A stretch of 64,000 bases of DNA from Bradyrhizobium icense (GTDB taxonomy: Bacteria; Pseudomonadota; Alphaproteobacteria; Rhizobiales; Xanthobacteraceae), in the NCBI RefSeq assembly GCF_001693385.1, contig NZ_CP016428.1:2418001-2482000 (forward strand), read 5' to 3'. The number at the start of each line of letters is the position of its first letter. The stretch's first letter is position 1. Shown here one piece after another: positions 1-9,033 of the stretch. The position numbers and the translations under genes were made by a program. The notes under the pieces are model-generated. The model saw nothing but the letters and a program-made list of their open reading frames with translations. It was not told the origin of the DNA and did not search any database.

Positions 1-749
1 GACTGGCCGGGCCTTATTGTGTGACCGGGCACGAGGACAGCTTTACCAAGGGGCTGCATATCGTCGCCGATGACAACGCGGTCTATCGCATCGACGGCAA
101 CGCGCCGATCAAGATATCCCCACCCGATCTGGACGCGCTAATTGAGGCGGTTGCCGACAAGACCACAATTGAGATGTGCTCCTATATCTCCCGCGGGCAC
201 GCCTTCATTCAGGTCAAGTGTGCGGCATGGACGTGGACCTTCAATATCAACAACGGCAAATGGCACGAGCGGCCGAGCTATCTGATCGTCAATAGCCGGA
301 TCACCCAGACCTATTACGCCTTCGGCAAATGGCTGTGCGGTGATGACCTGACCGGCAACGTGCAGCAGATCACCAGCGCGTCGCACAAGGAGATCGACAA
401 TCCGCTGGTTTGCGAAGTCTGGTCTGCACCATTGCAGGACTTCCCACGGCGGTCGAGGGGCATTTCGGCGTTCTTCGACTTTGCGGTAGGCGTGGGCGAT
501 GCGGCCGGCGAAGACCCTATCGCGACTGATCCAGGCGTCGAGATTTCCTATTCGACGGACGGGGGGCAGACATTTTCGATCCCGCGGATCCGCAAGCTTG
601 GCCGGCAGTCGATCGGCACGGCGCGCATCCGCGTCAACCAGATCAAGGCGGCGGGACCACAAGGCTACATCTGGAAGGTCCGCATGTCCGATCCGGTCCA
701 TTTCGGGCTGATGGGCGGCGAAATGACCGGAGAGCCGAGAGCCGCATGA
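1..749 (+). CDS. Tail-accessory / packaged-DNA stabilization protein, P22 gp10-like (5' end missing)
   Basis: The reading frame is open through the left edge of the window, so this is the C-terminal part of a longer protein. A GTG at 21 is an internal codon rather than a convincing start. The visible 240-odd residues are beta-rich and resemble phage hub/stabilization proteins of the P22 gp10 type, which sit below the portal and close the packaged head. The motif ISYSTDGGQTFS and the ending (WKVRMSDPVHFGLMGGEM) support this. It overlaps the next gene by ATGA, so the two are translationally coupled. The family assignment comes from recognition of the sequence style, not from a search. Confidence 0.6.
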   Translation, partial: LAGPYCVTGHEDSFTKGLHIVADDNAVYRIDGNAPIKISPPDLDALIEAVADKTTIEMCSYISRGHAFIQVKCAAWTWTFNINNGKWHERPSYLIVNSRITQTYYAFGKWLCGDDLTGNVQQITSASHKEIDNPLVCEVWSAPLQDFPRRSRGISAFFDFAVGVGDAAGEDPIATDPGVEISYSTDGGQTFSIPRIRKLGRQSIGTARIRVNQIKAAGPQGYIWKVRMSDPVHFGLMGGEMTGEPRAA

Positions 750-937
750 AAAAGCCTGTCGAACCCGATTTCCAATGGATCAGGCCGGATGGGAAGCCGA
801 CGCAGTATTTTCTTGAGCTGATCCAGGACATGCATGCGCGGACCCACACCATGTCCGTTTCGAAAACTGAGCCGGCGAACGGCGAAGTCCTGATCTACAA
901 CTCGACCACCCGGCAATACGAGCCCGGAGCAAACTGA
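746..937 (+). CDS. Small phage protein of unknown function
   Basis: A 63-residue acidic protein lies between the gp10-like gene and the first ejection-type gene. It begins inside the ATGA overlap with the preceding gene, and its own stop overlaps the ATG at 937. The tight packing shows it is translated as part of the structural operon. The sequence (MKKPVEPDFQWIRPDGKPT at the start) has no membrane segment or known motif that I recognise. Its position suggests a minor virion or assembly component, which is inference only. Confidence 0.6.
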   Translation: MKKPVEPDFQWIRPDGKPTQYFLELIQDMHARTHTMSVSKTEPANGEVLIYNSTTRQYEPGAN

Positions 938-1617
938 TGGGCATCTTTGACATTTTTACGGGCGATAGCGCTGGAGAGGCCGCTCACCAAAACCGGCTTA
1001 TGCTTGCGCAGAACAAGCGCGAGGGGACTGATATCCTTCGGCAGGGCGAAGCAAGCTCCCTTGCGTCCCTCGATAAGGCCGGCGGTTACTATGCGCCGCT
1101 GGCCTCGAAATACGGCGCCGCGACGACGCTGGGGCTTGATGCATTGAACGTGAACGGTCCTGAAGGGGCAGCGCGTGCGCGCGCCGCATTTCAGGCCAGT
1201 CCCGGTTATGATTGGATGGTCGACCAGTCGCTGGAAGGCATTGCGCGCAAGGCGAATGCGCTCGGCGTCTCTGCCGGCGGCAATACACTGGCGGCGCTCT
1301 CTGATCGCGCCGGCAATCTAGCCAATCAGGAATATGGCTCATGGCTGGACCGTTTGCAGGGCTATGTCTCGCCTGAGATGGCTGCGGTATCGGGCCAAGC
1401 AGGCGCGGAAGCTGGCAAGGTGCCGGTTTATCAGGGCACGGCAAGCTCAATCGCCAACCTTGGCACGAACACGGCGAACGCGGTTGCAAACCAGAACACG
1501 CAACAGGCCAACGCTGAAATGCAGGGCTCGGCCAACCTTTGGGGGCTCGGGCTGAACCTTGCCAAGCTCGGTGCAAGCGCCTTTTCCGGCGGCACGTCGC
1601 TGCTCGGGGGTAAGTGA
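937..1617 (+). CDS. Phage DNA-transfer / ejection-type protein
   Basis: A 226-residue protein with the N-terminus MGIFDIFTGDSAGEAA, typical of internal or DNA-transfer proteins of short-tailed phages of Proteobacteria. The central part (FQASPGYDWMVDQSLEGIAR) is the recognisable block of this family. The last 60 residues are Gly/Ala/Asn-rich, with a hydrophobic tail that could insert into a membrane. It sits directly upstream of two much larger ejection-type genes, giving a three-gene set as in P22 (gp7/gp20/gp16). The individual equivalences are not established here. Start ATG overlaps the previous stop. Confidence 0.65.
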   Translation: MGIFDIFTGDSAGEAAHQNRLMLAQNKREGTDILRQGEASSLASLDKAGGYYAPLASKYGAATTLGLDALNVNGPEGAARARAAFQASPGYDWMVDQSLEGIARKANALGVSAGGNTLAALSDRAGNLANQEYGSWLDRLQGYVSPEMAAVSGQAGAEAGKVPVYQGTASSIANLGTNTANAVANQNTQQANAEMQGSANLWGLGLNLAKLGASAFSGGTSLLGGK

Positions 1618-3117
1618 ATGGCTGAACTCACGGTCCCTCGGGTTGACTTCTCATCGCTCGGCGAACTGCCAGCGCTGTGGAAGAAAGGTCAAAACGAGCA
1701 GAAGCTCGCTGATCTCGGCCGCGGCTTGGCTGATGGAACGATCGACTACAAGACCGCGGCAGCGCAGACCGCCGGAATGGGCGACATTACTCACACCCTC
1801 CAATTCCTCGCGCTGGCAGAGGCACGCAAAAAGCAGGAAGACGAGCTGGCCGCAAGCAATCAGTTTCGGCAGGGACTGCAGGGCATGTATGGCGCGCAGC
1901 CCGGGCCGGGCGTACCGATGCCAAGCGCCATACCTGTGCCCGGCGCGCGGCCGCGCGAGGCAATCGGCGGCTCCGATGCTATCCCGAGCGTAGCGCCGCG
2001 CGCGCCGATCCCATCCACGTCGAAGGTCTGGGGCGATGCGGAGGCCGAGGCGGCTGGCCTATATGAGCCCACCAAGCCGACCACGCTTGCAGCGCTGCCG
2101 GTGGCGCCCGTTCGGGCGGGGCCTGCCGCGCCGGCTGCACCGACCAGTGCCGGCCTTCCCACCGGTGTCACGCCGCGCGCGCTGCAACTCATTGAAGCAT
2201 CCAGCAGCCCGCGCCTACCGCAAGCCCAGCGCGAGCTGGCCAAAACTCTTTTGGCCTCCGAGCTCGACGCAGGCAAGGCCACTCCCGACATGAAAGAGTG
2301 GGCCTTTGCCAAGTCGCAGGACCCGAACACGCCCGACTACACGACGTGGGTGCGCGCGAACAAGGCCGCTGGCAAGACCGAGATTAACATCGACCAGAAG
2401 GGCGAAAGCGAATTCGAAAAGGAGATGAGCAAGGGTCAAGCCAAGCGCTGGAATGGCTATATTGCAGAAGGGCAGGCGGCCGAGCGGAAGCTGGTCGACA
2501 TCAACACCATGCGCGAAATTCACCGCCGCATGGGGTCTCAGGGCGCCGCCGCGAACATCAAGGAGGCCATCGGCCCTTATGCCGAAGCGCTTGGCATCAA
2601 CATCGGCGGGCTGTCCGACATCCAGGCCTATAGCCAAGTCATCCAGCGCCTTGCGCCGCAGCAGCGTGCCGAAGGCTCCGGCTCGACCTCCGATATCGAA
2701 TTCAAGGGCTTCCTGAAGTCGCTCCCGACACTGTCGCAGAACCCGGCGGCCCGGGAAATCGGCCTAAATACGATGGAAGCGCTCACGCGTGACGAGATGG
2801 CACGCGGCGAGATCGCGTCCCGGCTCGCGACCAGGGAAATTACGAGAAAGGATGCCGAACGGCAGTTGCGCGCGTTGCCCGATCCGATGCAGGGCTTTGT
2901 CGAGTGGCGCAAGGCCAATCCGGAGCTCTATGGCCAAGCTCTCAAGGGCAATGCGCCGCCGGCCGGCGCGCCGAGCAGCTTTGAGGACAGGTTCAACGCG
3001 GCCCGGCCGGGACAGACCAAGGCGCCGATCCGGGTTGCTTCGCCGGCCGAGGCGCGCAAGCTGCCATCAGGAACGGAAATCCTTCTGCCTGACGGGACAG
3101 TGGGGCGGGTGCCCTAA
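1618..3117 (+). CDS. Phage internal / ejection protein, middle member
   Basis: A 499-residue protein starting on the base after the preceding stop. Residues about 80-200 are Ala/Pro-rich and probably disordered. Residues about 260-450 are helical and contain the block LSDIQAYSQVIQRLAPQQRA followed by a glycine/serine linker, seen in large virion internal proteins of podoviruses. Such proteins are carried in the capsid and ejected with DNA to help cross the envelope. The stop overlaps the next ATG (TAATG). No catalytic motif was recognised, so a transglycosylase role cannot be claimed. Confidence 0.6.
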   Translation: MAELTVPRVDFSSLGELPALWKKGQNEQKLADLGRGLADGTIDYKTAAAQTAGMGDITHTLQFLALAEARKKQEDELAASNQFRQGLQGMYGAQPGPGVPMPSAIPVPGARPREAIGGSDAIPSVAPRAPIPSTSKVWGDAEAEAAGLYEPTKPTTLAALPVAPVRAGPAAPAAPTSAGLPTGVTPRALQLIEASSSPRLPQAQRELAKTLLASELDAGKATPDMKEWAFAKSQDPNTPDYTTWVRANKAAGKTEINIDQKGESEFEKEMSKGQAKRWNGYIAEGQAAERKLVDINTMREIHRRMGSQGAAANIKEAIGPYAEALGINIGGLSDIQAYSQVIQRLAPQQRAEGSGSTSDIEFKGFLKSLPTLSQNPAAREIGLNTMEALTRDEMARGEIASRLATREITRKDAERQLRALPDPMQGFVEWRKANPELYGQALKGNAPPAGAPSSFEDRFNAARPGQTKAPIRVASPAEARKLPSGTEILLPDGTVGRVP

Positions 3118-5153
3118 TGGCCGACGAGTGGGCAGAATTCCGGATGAAGTCGCCAGCGCCGCCGACCGGCGGCGATCCGTGGGCTGAGTTTCGCGCGCCG
3201 CAGGTCAGCGTTGCCGAAGACGTCGCGAAGTCGGCCGGCATCGGTGTGGTCAAGGGCGGCATCGGAACGATCGGCGCCGCCGGCGACGTGCGGGAATTGC
3301 TTTCGCATGGCGTCGACTATGCTGCACAGCAATTTGGCATCCCGGCCGAGCGCGCGCAGGCGTTTAAGGATGCGGTTTACGAGGGCGTCAGGCGCGCTCC
3401 GGGGCCCGGCAGGGTGCTGGCCGAGGCACCTAGCTCAGGGACGATCCAGAAAGCCGTCGAGGGCGTCACGGGCGATTTCTACAAGCCGAAGACGACGGCC
3501 GGCGAATATGCCCAGACCGCGGGTGAATTCCTGCCGGCGGCAGTGGGTGGCCCGGGCGGTGCTATCGCGCGCGGCGCGCGCGTGCTTGTCCCAGCCGTAA
3601 CAAGCGAAACGGCCGGGCAGGCGACCAAGGGTACTGCTGCCGAACCAGTGGCGCGTTTTCTCGGTGCCTTGGCCGGCGGCGGTGTGCAGGTGCTGGCCTC
3701 GCGCCCTGGCAGCGCCTCGCGGTCGATCGCCAATCAATTGCCAGAGGGCATCACCGAGCCGATGGTGGTGCAAGCCGATCGGCTGATGCAGGATGCGGCC
3801 GGGCGAGGGCTGCAGCTTTCGTGGCCGGAAGCGCTCAGCCAGGTTGCCGGGCGTCCCGTGCTGACGAACATGATGCGGCATCTGGAGGCTTCGCCCCAGA
3901 CTGAGGGCCAGATGGCCGCCTTCTTCGGCGACCGTCCTGCGGCGGTAGAAGGCGCGGTTCGGCAGGAGTTGGGCAACGTCGCTCCGGTCAACCGGAATCC
4001 TTCTGCGATCGGGCCCGCGGTCGGACGTGAGGCGGAAGGAACGCTGGAAGAGGTCCGGGGCGCGATCAACAACGCAGCGCGGCCATACTATGACAGCGCT
4101 TCGACAGTTCTACTGTCGCCGCAGGAAATGGAGCGGGTGCGGGCGCTGCCAGGTTACGCGGCGGCGCGCGACGCAGTCCGCAATGATCCGCAGCTCAATC
4201 GCTATGTGGCTGACCTCCCGGAAGAGAGCGTCGGCTTCCTGAACGAGGTCAAGAAGCAGCTTGATAACGCTGCGCAACACGCCGCCGAGCCGCTGAACAC
4301 GCAAGGCCGCAACATGCAGCGCGCTGCCGGCTTCGGCCAGGACGCCGCAGCGGTGCGCAACATCGCCTCCAACGTTCAAACCTCGACCGCCTATCCGACC
4401 GCGCTGGCGATCGAGTCCATGGGCCGTGAGCGTTTCCTGCAGCCGCTTCTCGACGGGCCGCTCGGTAAGATCGCTGGCCGCGACACGACCACGAAAAACG
4501 CCATTGAGGCGCTGTTCCCGCGCAACCCGCTTCCGAACAGCGAGCAGGAGATAGCAACGACCGTTTCGGCGCTGACCCGGCGCAACGAGCGCGCGGCGCG
4601 CGACCTGGTCCGGGCGCATGCCGAAAGCACCTTCAACGAGGCCGCGCGGGATCTCCAGACAGGGCCGAACCAGGCATCCGGCGCAAAATTCGCTGTCGCC
4701 ATCGCTGGCAATCCCCAGCAGCGCGTCAACCTGCAAGCCGCTGTCGAGGCCCTACCGAATGGACAGGAGCGTTGGCAAGGCTTCAATCGGCTTCTCGACG
4801 TGCTGGAGGCAACCGGGACGCGGCAGAACGTCGGCTCCCGTACGGCCTACAATCAGGAAATCAACAAGGCGCAGGGCGCCGGCGGCTTGGCTCGCGACGT
4901 GGGTCGCATCGGAGCCAATCCGACGCGGCTCCTGCAGCCGCTAGCCGACAAATACGACCAGTGGAAGCTAGGGCGCAATCTTGGGCAGCTCGCGACGATC
5001 CTGACCGATCCGAACGCGGCCGGCATGCTGCGGGCGATCGCCCGGGCTCCAAGGGATGGGCGGCGGTCGGCTGAGCTTGCCATTCGCCTTGTTACCTACG
5101 CGGAGGCGTCGAAGCCCGTTGAGAATAGAAGTCAGCAAAACGGTCGCCAATAA
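3117..5153 (+). CDS. Large phage internal / ejection protein
   Basis: A 678-residue protein, the last and longest of the three ejection-type genes. The N-terminal 150 residues hold glycine-rich hydrophobic stretches, for example around AGIGVVKGGIGTIGAAGDV. The rest is largely helical and rich in Ala, Arg and Gln. Blocks such as ESVGFLNEVKKQLDNAAQHA are typical of very long phage internal proteins. The expected role is delivery of phage DNA through the cell envelope. Start ATG overlaps the upstream stop. Its 3' end is overlapped on the other strand by a possible small membrane-protein gene. Confidence 0.6.
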   Translation: MADEWAEFRMKSPAPPTGGDPWAEFRAPQVSVAEDVAKSAGIGVVKGGIGTIGAAGDVRELLSHGVDYAAQQFGIPAERAQAFKDAVYEGVRRAPGPGRVLAEAPSSGTIQKAVEGVTGDFYKPKTTAGEYAQTAGEFLPAAVGGPGGAIARGARVLVPAVTSETAGQATKGTAAEPVARFLGALAGGGVQVLASRPGSASRSIANQLPEGITEPMVVQADRLMQDAAGRGLQLSWPEALSQVAGRPVLTNMMRHLEASPQTEGQMAAFFGDRPAAVEGAVRQELGNVAPVNRNPSAIGPAVGREAEGTLEEVRGAINNAARPYYDSASTVLLSPQEMERVRALPGYAAARDAVRNDPQLNRYVADLPEESVGFLNEVKKQLDNAAQHAAEPLNTQGRNMQRAAGFGQDAAAVRNIASNVQTSTAYPTALAIESMGRERFLQPLLDGPLGKIAGRDTTTKNAIEALFPRNPLPNSEQEIATTVSALTRRNERAARDLVRAHAESTFNEAARDLQTGPNQASGAKFAVAIAGNPQQRVNLQAAVEALPNGQERWQGFNRLLDVLEATGTRQNVGSRTAYNQEINKAQGAGGLARDVGRIGANPTRLLQPLADKYDQWKLGRNLGQLATILTDPNAAGMLRAIARAPRDGRRSAELAIRLVTYAEASKPVENRSQQNGRQ

Positions 5154-5270
5154 CGCCGCGATCATCGCAACAATGGCAGGGGCCATTCCCTGTCCGTTCA
5201 ACGTCACAGCGCAGAAATAGTAAACCGGCGTCGCCACGATGGCCTGAAACACCATCCATCTGATCTGCAT
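5100..5270 (-). CDS. Possible small two-helix membrane protein (antisense to end of ejection gene)
   Basis: The leftward frame starting at 5270 begins MQIRWMVFQAIVATPVYYF and encodes two hydrophobic segments (residues about 6-24 and 29-51) followed by a basic tail. That is the look of a small phage membrane protein, and it fills an otherwise empty 150-base gap. The open frame continues to 4968, but that part is antisense to the ejection gene and looks like shadow, so only the plausible portion is given here. The formal stop is at 4968. A weak GGGA lies upstream of the start. It may not be a real gene. Confidence 0.35.
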
Positions 5271-5286
5271 CGTCTACCGTTCCCAG

Positions 5287-5310
5287 CCCGCCGCCCGGCG
5301 GGTTTTTCTT
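5287..5310 (+). terminator. Rho-independent terminator after the ejection genes
   Basis: CCCGCC pairs with GGCGGG around a four-base loop, followed by TTTTTCTTTG. It lies between the ejection gene stop and the start of the tail fibre gene at 5322. The same stem/tract style recurs at 9949 and 12686. Confidence 0.8.
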
Positions 5311-5321
5311 TGAGGCTTGAA

Positions 5322-6335
5322 ATGCTGAAAAAACTGCTCATCGGGCTTGCCATTCTAGCCGGTCTGGCCGGCCCTGTCCAAGGCGCGGGCTCGATTTCCC
5401 TCAGTCTTTCCCAGCAGTTTGACAGCCTGGGCAACCCGCTGAACGGCGGACTGCTCTACACCTACGCCGCGGGCACGACGACGCCGCAGAGTGCCTATCA
5501 GGATTCCGCGCTCACCATCCCGTACCCGAACCCGATCACGCTGGACAGCGCCGGCCGGGTGCCGCAACTGTTCTTTGCTGACGGGTCAATCAAAGTCCGT
5601 CTCACCAATTCGGCGGGCGTCGTTCAGCTTGCCGCCGACGGCATTCTGGTGATCGGCGCGTCGTCTGGCGGCGGCGGCGGCTCTCCGGTTGATGCCACAA
5701 CGATCCTAGCTACAGGCGATCTCAAGGTCAGGTATGGCACCGGCGCGCTTACGGGCTTTGTCCGAGCCAATGGCCGTACGATCGGCAGCGCTACGTCAGG
5801 CGCGACCGAGCGCGCCAACGCCGACACGCAATCCCTGTTCGAATATCTCTGGGGCGAGGACAGCAACCTTACTGTGTCTGGTGGACGCGGGGCATCGGCA
5901 AATGCGGATTGGGTAGCGAACAAGACGATTGCGTTGCCGGATTGGCGTGGCCGAACGATCGCAGGCCTCGATGACATGGGCAATACCGCTGCTGGTGTTC
6001 TTACATCCTCCGGGGCTGGCTTTGGTGCTCAAGGGGGAACCCCAACTATTTTGGGGCAAGCCGGCGGCAGTCAAAGCCATTCACTCACGACGGTACACCT
6101 CCCACCATACACGCCATCAGGGTCGATCGCGAATGGTGCCATCTCCATAAGCGGGGGGTTTGGTGTCTTGTCAAACGGTAACGTGCCTGGCGGTGGCGGC
6201 AGCGCTGGTACCGTCGCAAATCTGACTGCTAGCCAGGCGGCTTCAACCTTCACCGGAACGGCGCAAGGCGGCACCAGCGCTCCTTACCCAATCGTCTCGC
6301 CGACGCGAGTCGCGACGATCTATATCAAACTTTAG
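5322..6335 (+). CDS. Phage tail fibre / tail-collar-like protein with N-terminal export signal
   Basis: A 337-residue protein from ATG 5322; a TTG 12 bases upstream is possible, but the ATG gives a clean signal peptide (MLKKLLIGLAILAGLAG, cut near VQGAG). Residues about 25-105 form a head-binding-like module with the repeat GGLLYTYAAGTTTPQ. After a glycine run comes a collar-like domain with LPDWRGRTIAGLDDMG, typical of phage tail fibre collars, and a Gly/Ser-rich tip. The expected role is host-surface recognition. A signal peptide on a virion protein is unusual because virions assemble in the cytoplasm. It opens the tail fibre block immediately after a terminator. Confidence 0.7.
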   Translation: MLKKLLIGLAILAGLAGPVQGAGSISLSLSQQFDSLGNPLNGGLLYTYAAGTTTPQSAYQDSALTIPYPNPITLDSAGRVPQLFFADGSIKVRLTNSAGVVQLAADGILVIGASSGGGGGSPVDATTILATGDLKVRYGTGALTGFVRANGRTIGSATSGATERANADTQSLFEYLWGEDSNLTVSGGRGASANADWVANKTIALPDWRGRTIAGLDDMGNTAAGVLTSSGAGFGAQGGTPTILGQAGGSQSHSLTTVHLPPYTPSGSIANGAISISGGFGVLSNGNVPGGGGSAGTVANLTASQAASTFTGTAQGGTSAPYPIVSPTRVATIYIKL

Positions 6336-6350
6336 CAAAGGGCAGCATAG

Positions 6351-6695
6351 ATGTACACGGGCTCCCTCGCTGCCGTCTCCAACAAGGAAGACTGGATTGC
6401 CGTCAGTCCTCTGATCGACGAAAACGGGGAAGAGGTCACGCTGACCGATGCAACTTTCGAAATGTTCATCTGCAAGCAGAACGATCCGAGCACTGCGGTC
6501 CTGACGGCCTCGACGGCCAACGGCAAGATCACGCTTCCGAGCTCTACGACCTTCCAGTGGGCGTTCACGCCTGACGATATGGATGACCTTTGCGCCGGCA
6601 CCTATGATGTGTTCCTGCGGGTTACGATCGACGATGTGGTGACGCAAATCCTGTCCTGCACTGTTCCGATCGTGGAAGGCGGGCCAACATCTTGA
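6351..6695 (+). CDS. Phage structural protein of unknown function
   Basis: A 114-residue, probably all-beta protein between two tail-associated genes. The pattern (DENGEEVTLTDATFEMFI, then DVFLRVTIDD) looks like a small immunoglobulin-like or baseplate-attachment fold, but I recognise no named family. It starts 15 bases after the fibre gene stop, and its stop overlaps the TTG start of the next gene (TTGA). The tight coupling suggests that it works with its neighbours, perhaps as a fibre adaptor. Confidence 0.6.
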   Translation: MYTGSLAAVSNKEDWIAVSPLIDENGEEVTLTDATFEMFICKQNDPSTAVLTASTANGKITLPSSTTFQWAFTPDDMDDLCAGTYDVFLRVTIDDVVTQILSCTVPIVEGGPTS

Positions 6696-7243
6696 GCCAG
6701 TCCTATCGCCTGAAGATTTCCCGACCAGCCTTGAAGATGCGGGTTGCGGCTCGCATCCCGGCGCAGTTGGTCGGCGGCAATGGCATTGCGATCAGCAAGG
6801 CAAATGGCGTCTACACATTCGACCTGGACTATACAGAGTATGCTGAGATTCTGTCGTTTGACCCGGCAACTAAAATGGTGCTGGTTTACGATGCCATAGC
6901 AGGTTACGCGCTGGTATCTCTTGCAAGCCTGCTGACGAATTCCGCCGCTGTTCGTATCGTGACAGAAGCCGGCGACATCACGGTCGCGAACGAAACCCAG
7001 CTTCTGATCATGAACCGGACGGCTGACGAGAGCCCGAGCAATATCAATCTTCCGGCCTCAGCCTCAAAGATCGGCAAGATCAAGGTGGTCGATTGGAAGG
7101 GCAACGCTGGATCGTTCCCGCACACGGTCAACCCGAACGGATCGGAAGAGTTTCAGGGCGGTCTCACATCGTGGTCGATTTCCAGTGATGGCGCATCGGC
7201 TGTGTTCGACCCGATTCCCACAGGACTAGGTTACGCTGTATGA
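6692..7243 (+). CDS. Tail-associated protein of unknown function
   Basis: A 183-residue protein beginning at a TTG inside a TTGA overlap with the upstream gene. The first 25 residues are basic (SQSYRLKISRPALKMRVAAR). The rest is beta-rich, with a block ADESPSNINLPASASKIGKI like those seen in short tail-fibre domains. The stop overlaps the ATG of the next fibre gene. The role is inferred from position in the tail block only. Confidence 0.55.
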   Translation: MSQSYRLKISRPALKMRVAARIPAQLVGGNGIAISKANGVYTFDLDYTEYAEILSFDPATKMVLVYDAIAGYALVSLASLLTNSAAVRIVTEAGDITVANETQLLIMNRTADESPSNINLPASASKIGKIKVVDWKGNAGSFPHTVNPNGSEEFQGGLTSWSISSDGASAVFDPIPTGLGYAV

Positions 7244-9033
7244 ATTATCTGCATAGGCTTCTCGCGGCGGCGTCAGTCGCCTTTTTCTTTGCCTCGGCTG
7301 CGCTGGCCCAGACCAGCGGCACGGTCACTAACCACGCCTTTGCGATCGGCAAGGGCGCGGGCCAGACCGGCTTTACGTCGCTCCTGTGTGCGGCAACAGA
7401 GATTGCGATCGGACAGACCGCAGCCAATCCGGCATGCGCGGCACTTTCTGGCGATGTGACCATGAACGCCTCCGGTGTGACGGCGATCGGCACGGCCAAG
7501 GTCACGAACGCCATGCTGGCCACGATGGCGGCCAACACGACGAAGTGCAACGCCACCGCCGGCCCTGCATCTCCGACCGATTGCAACGCATCCACGATGC
7601 GGACAAATATCGGCGTCGTCATCGGGACGGACGTGCAGGCGTTCGATGCTGACCTGGCCGCACTGGCTGCAAACTCAACGGACGGGCTTTGGGCGCATAC
7701 CGGCGCTGGCACAGGCGCGGCGCGTACACTTTCGGCCCCTGCGGCAGGCCTTACCATCACGAATCCGGCCGGCGTCGCTGGCAATCCTACCTTTGCACTT
7801 GCGAATGATCTGGCGGCCCTTGAGGGGCTGGCGAGTACCGGCATCGCGCGCCGCACGGGTTCGGATGCATGGTCGGTCGGAACGGCGGTTGCCAACTCCG
7901 AACTAGCGACAATGGCCGCCTATACGGTCAAAGGCAATGCGACGGGGTCAAGCGCTGCGCCAACTGACATATCAATTCCCGCGCTGACCCAGAAGGCGTC
8001 CCCCGTCGCTGCCGACAAGGTTATGATCGCGGATTCGGCTGCGTCAGATGCACTGAAATATGCCACGGTTTCGTCTCTTGCGTCTGCTGGCTCGGTTTCA
8101 TCGCTCAACGGCCAGACAGGTGCGCTGACTTTATGGAGCGCTCCGCAAGGGAGAATTACGCTCTCAACGGGCGTCGCCGTGATGACCTCTACGGTATCCG
8201 GTGCCACCACCGTTTATTACACGCCGAGCAATGGAAATATCGCTCCGATCTATGACGGCACGAATATTGTTCCAACTGTATTTTCTGAGGTCTCACAAAC
8301 AACGACGGATACGACGAAATCGCCTGCGGCCGTTGCGGCAGATTCCTGCTACGATATGTTTGCATGGTCAGATGCCGGGACGTTCAGAAATACCCGAGGC
8401 CCAGCTTGGACCAGCACCAGCGCGCGAAGCGCGGGGACCGCATTGACTTCTATCAACGGTCTTTTGCTGAACGCTGTTTCAATTACCAATGGGCCGGCTG
8501 CTGAACGCGGCACCTATACCGGAACGATCTGCTCCAACGGCAGCAGCACCATCGACATGATTTTTGGCGGATCTGTCTCTGGCGGAACGGCCGGCTATTT
8601 TGGCGTGTGGAATATGTACAACCGCGCTAAAAGCGTCGCAACCGTCATAGACAATGGTGCAAATTATACCTATACGTCAGGCACATTTAGGCAGGCGCGG
8701 GCGAGTGCTGGCAATCAGGTTACATTTACGACCGGATTGTCTCAGGATGCTTTAACGGTGATGGCTACAACGCGGCTTGATACGACGGCTGTGTCAGGTT
8801 CCTTTGGCTCAATTTGCATTGGATTGAATTCGACCAGCGCTTGCACCTCTCCGCGTACATTTGTCCGCACAGTCGCCGCGGTGATCAATATCGGGAGCAT
8901 GCTGCCACATTATCAGGCTTATCCTCCTATTGGTCGACACTTCGTTAGTTTGCTTGAAGCAAGCGACGGCACAAATGCAAACACATTTAACTCTGACTCC
9001 AACCAGCACTTAACAGTTTCAGTGTGGAACTAG
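7240..9033 (+). CDS. Large tail fibre-like protein with signal peptide
   Basis: A 597-residue protein with a clear N-terminal Sec-type signal (MNYLHRLLAAASVAFFFASA, cut after ALAQ). The body is low in charge and rich in Thr, Ser, Ala and Gly. It contains repeated fibre-shaft-like segments, for example DLAALAANSTDGLWAHTGAG and SSLNGQTGALTLWSAPQGRI, that resemble trimeric phage fibre shafts. The C-terminal 300 residues are a probable beta-rich receptor-binding region. It ends directly against the next gene. This is the second of three consecutive tail-block products with export signals. Confidence 0.6.
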   Translation: MNYLHRLLAAASVAFFFASAALAQTSGTVTNHAFAIGKGAGQTGFTSLLCAATEIAIGQTAANPACAALSGDVTMNASGVTAIGTAKVTNAMLATMAANTTKCNATAGPASPTDCNASTMRTNIGVVIGTDVQAFDADLAALAANSTDGLWAHTGAGTGAARTLSAPAAGLTITNPAGVAGNPTFALANDLAALEGLASTGIARRTGSDAWSVGTAVANSELATMAAYTVKGNATGSSAAPTDISIPALTQKASPVAADKVMIADSAASDALKYATVSSLASAGSVSSLNGQTGALTLWSAPQGRITLSTGVAVMTSTVSGATTVYYTPSNGNIAPIYDGTNIVPTVFSEVSQTTTDTTKSPAAVAADSCYDMFAWSDAGTFRNTRGPAWTSTSARSAGTALTSINGLLLNAVSITNGPAAERGTYTGTICSNGSSTIDMIFGGSVSGGTAGYFGVWNMYNRAKSVATVIDNGANYTYTSGTFRQARASAGNQVTFTTGLSQDALTVMATTRLDTTAVSGSFGSICIGLNSTSACTSPRTFVRTVAAVINIGSMLPHYQAYPPIGRHFVSLLEASDGTNANTFNSDSNQHLTVSVWN

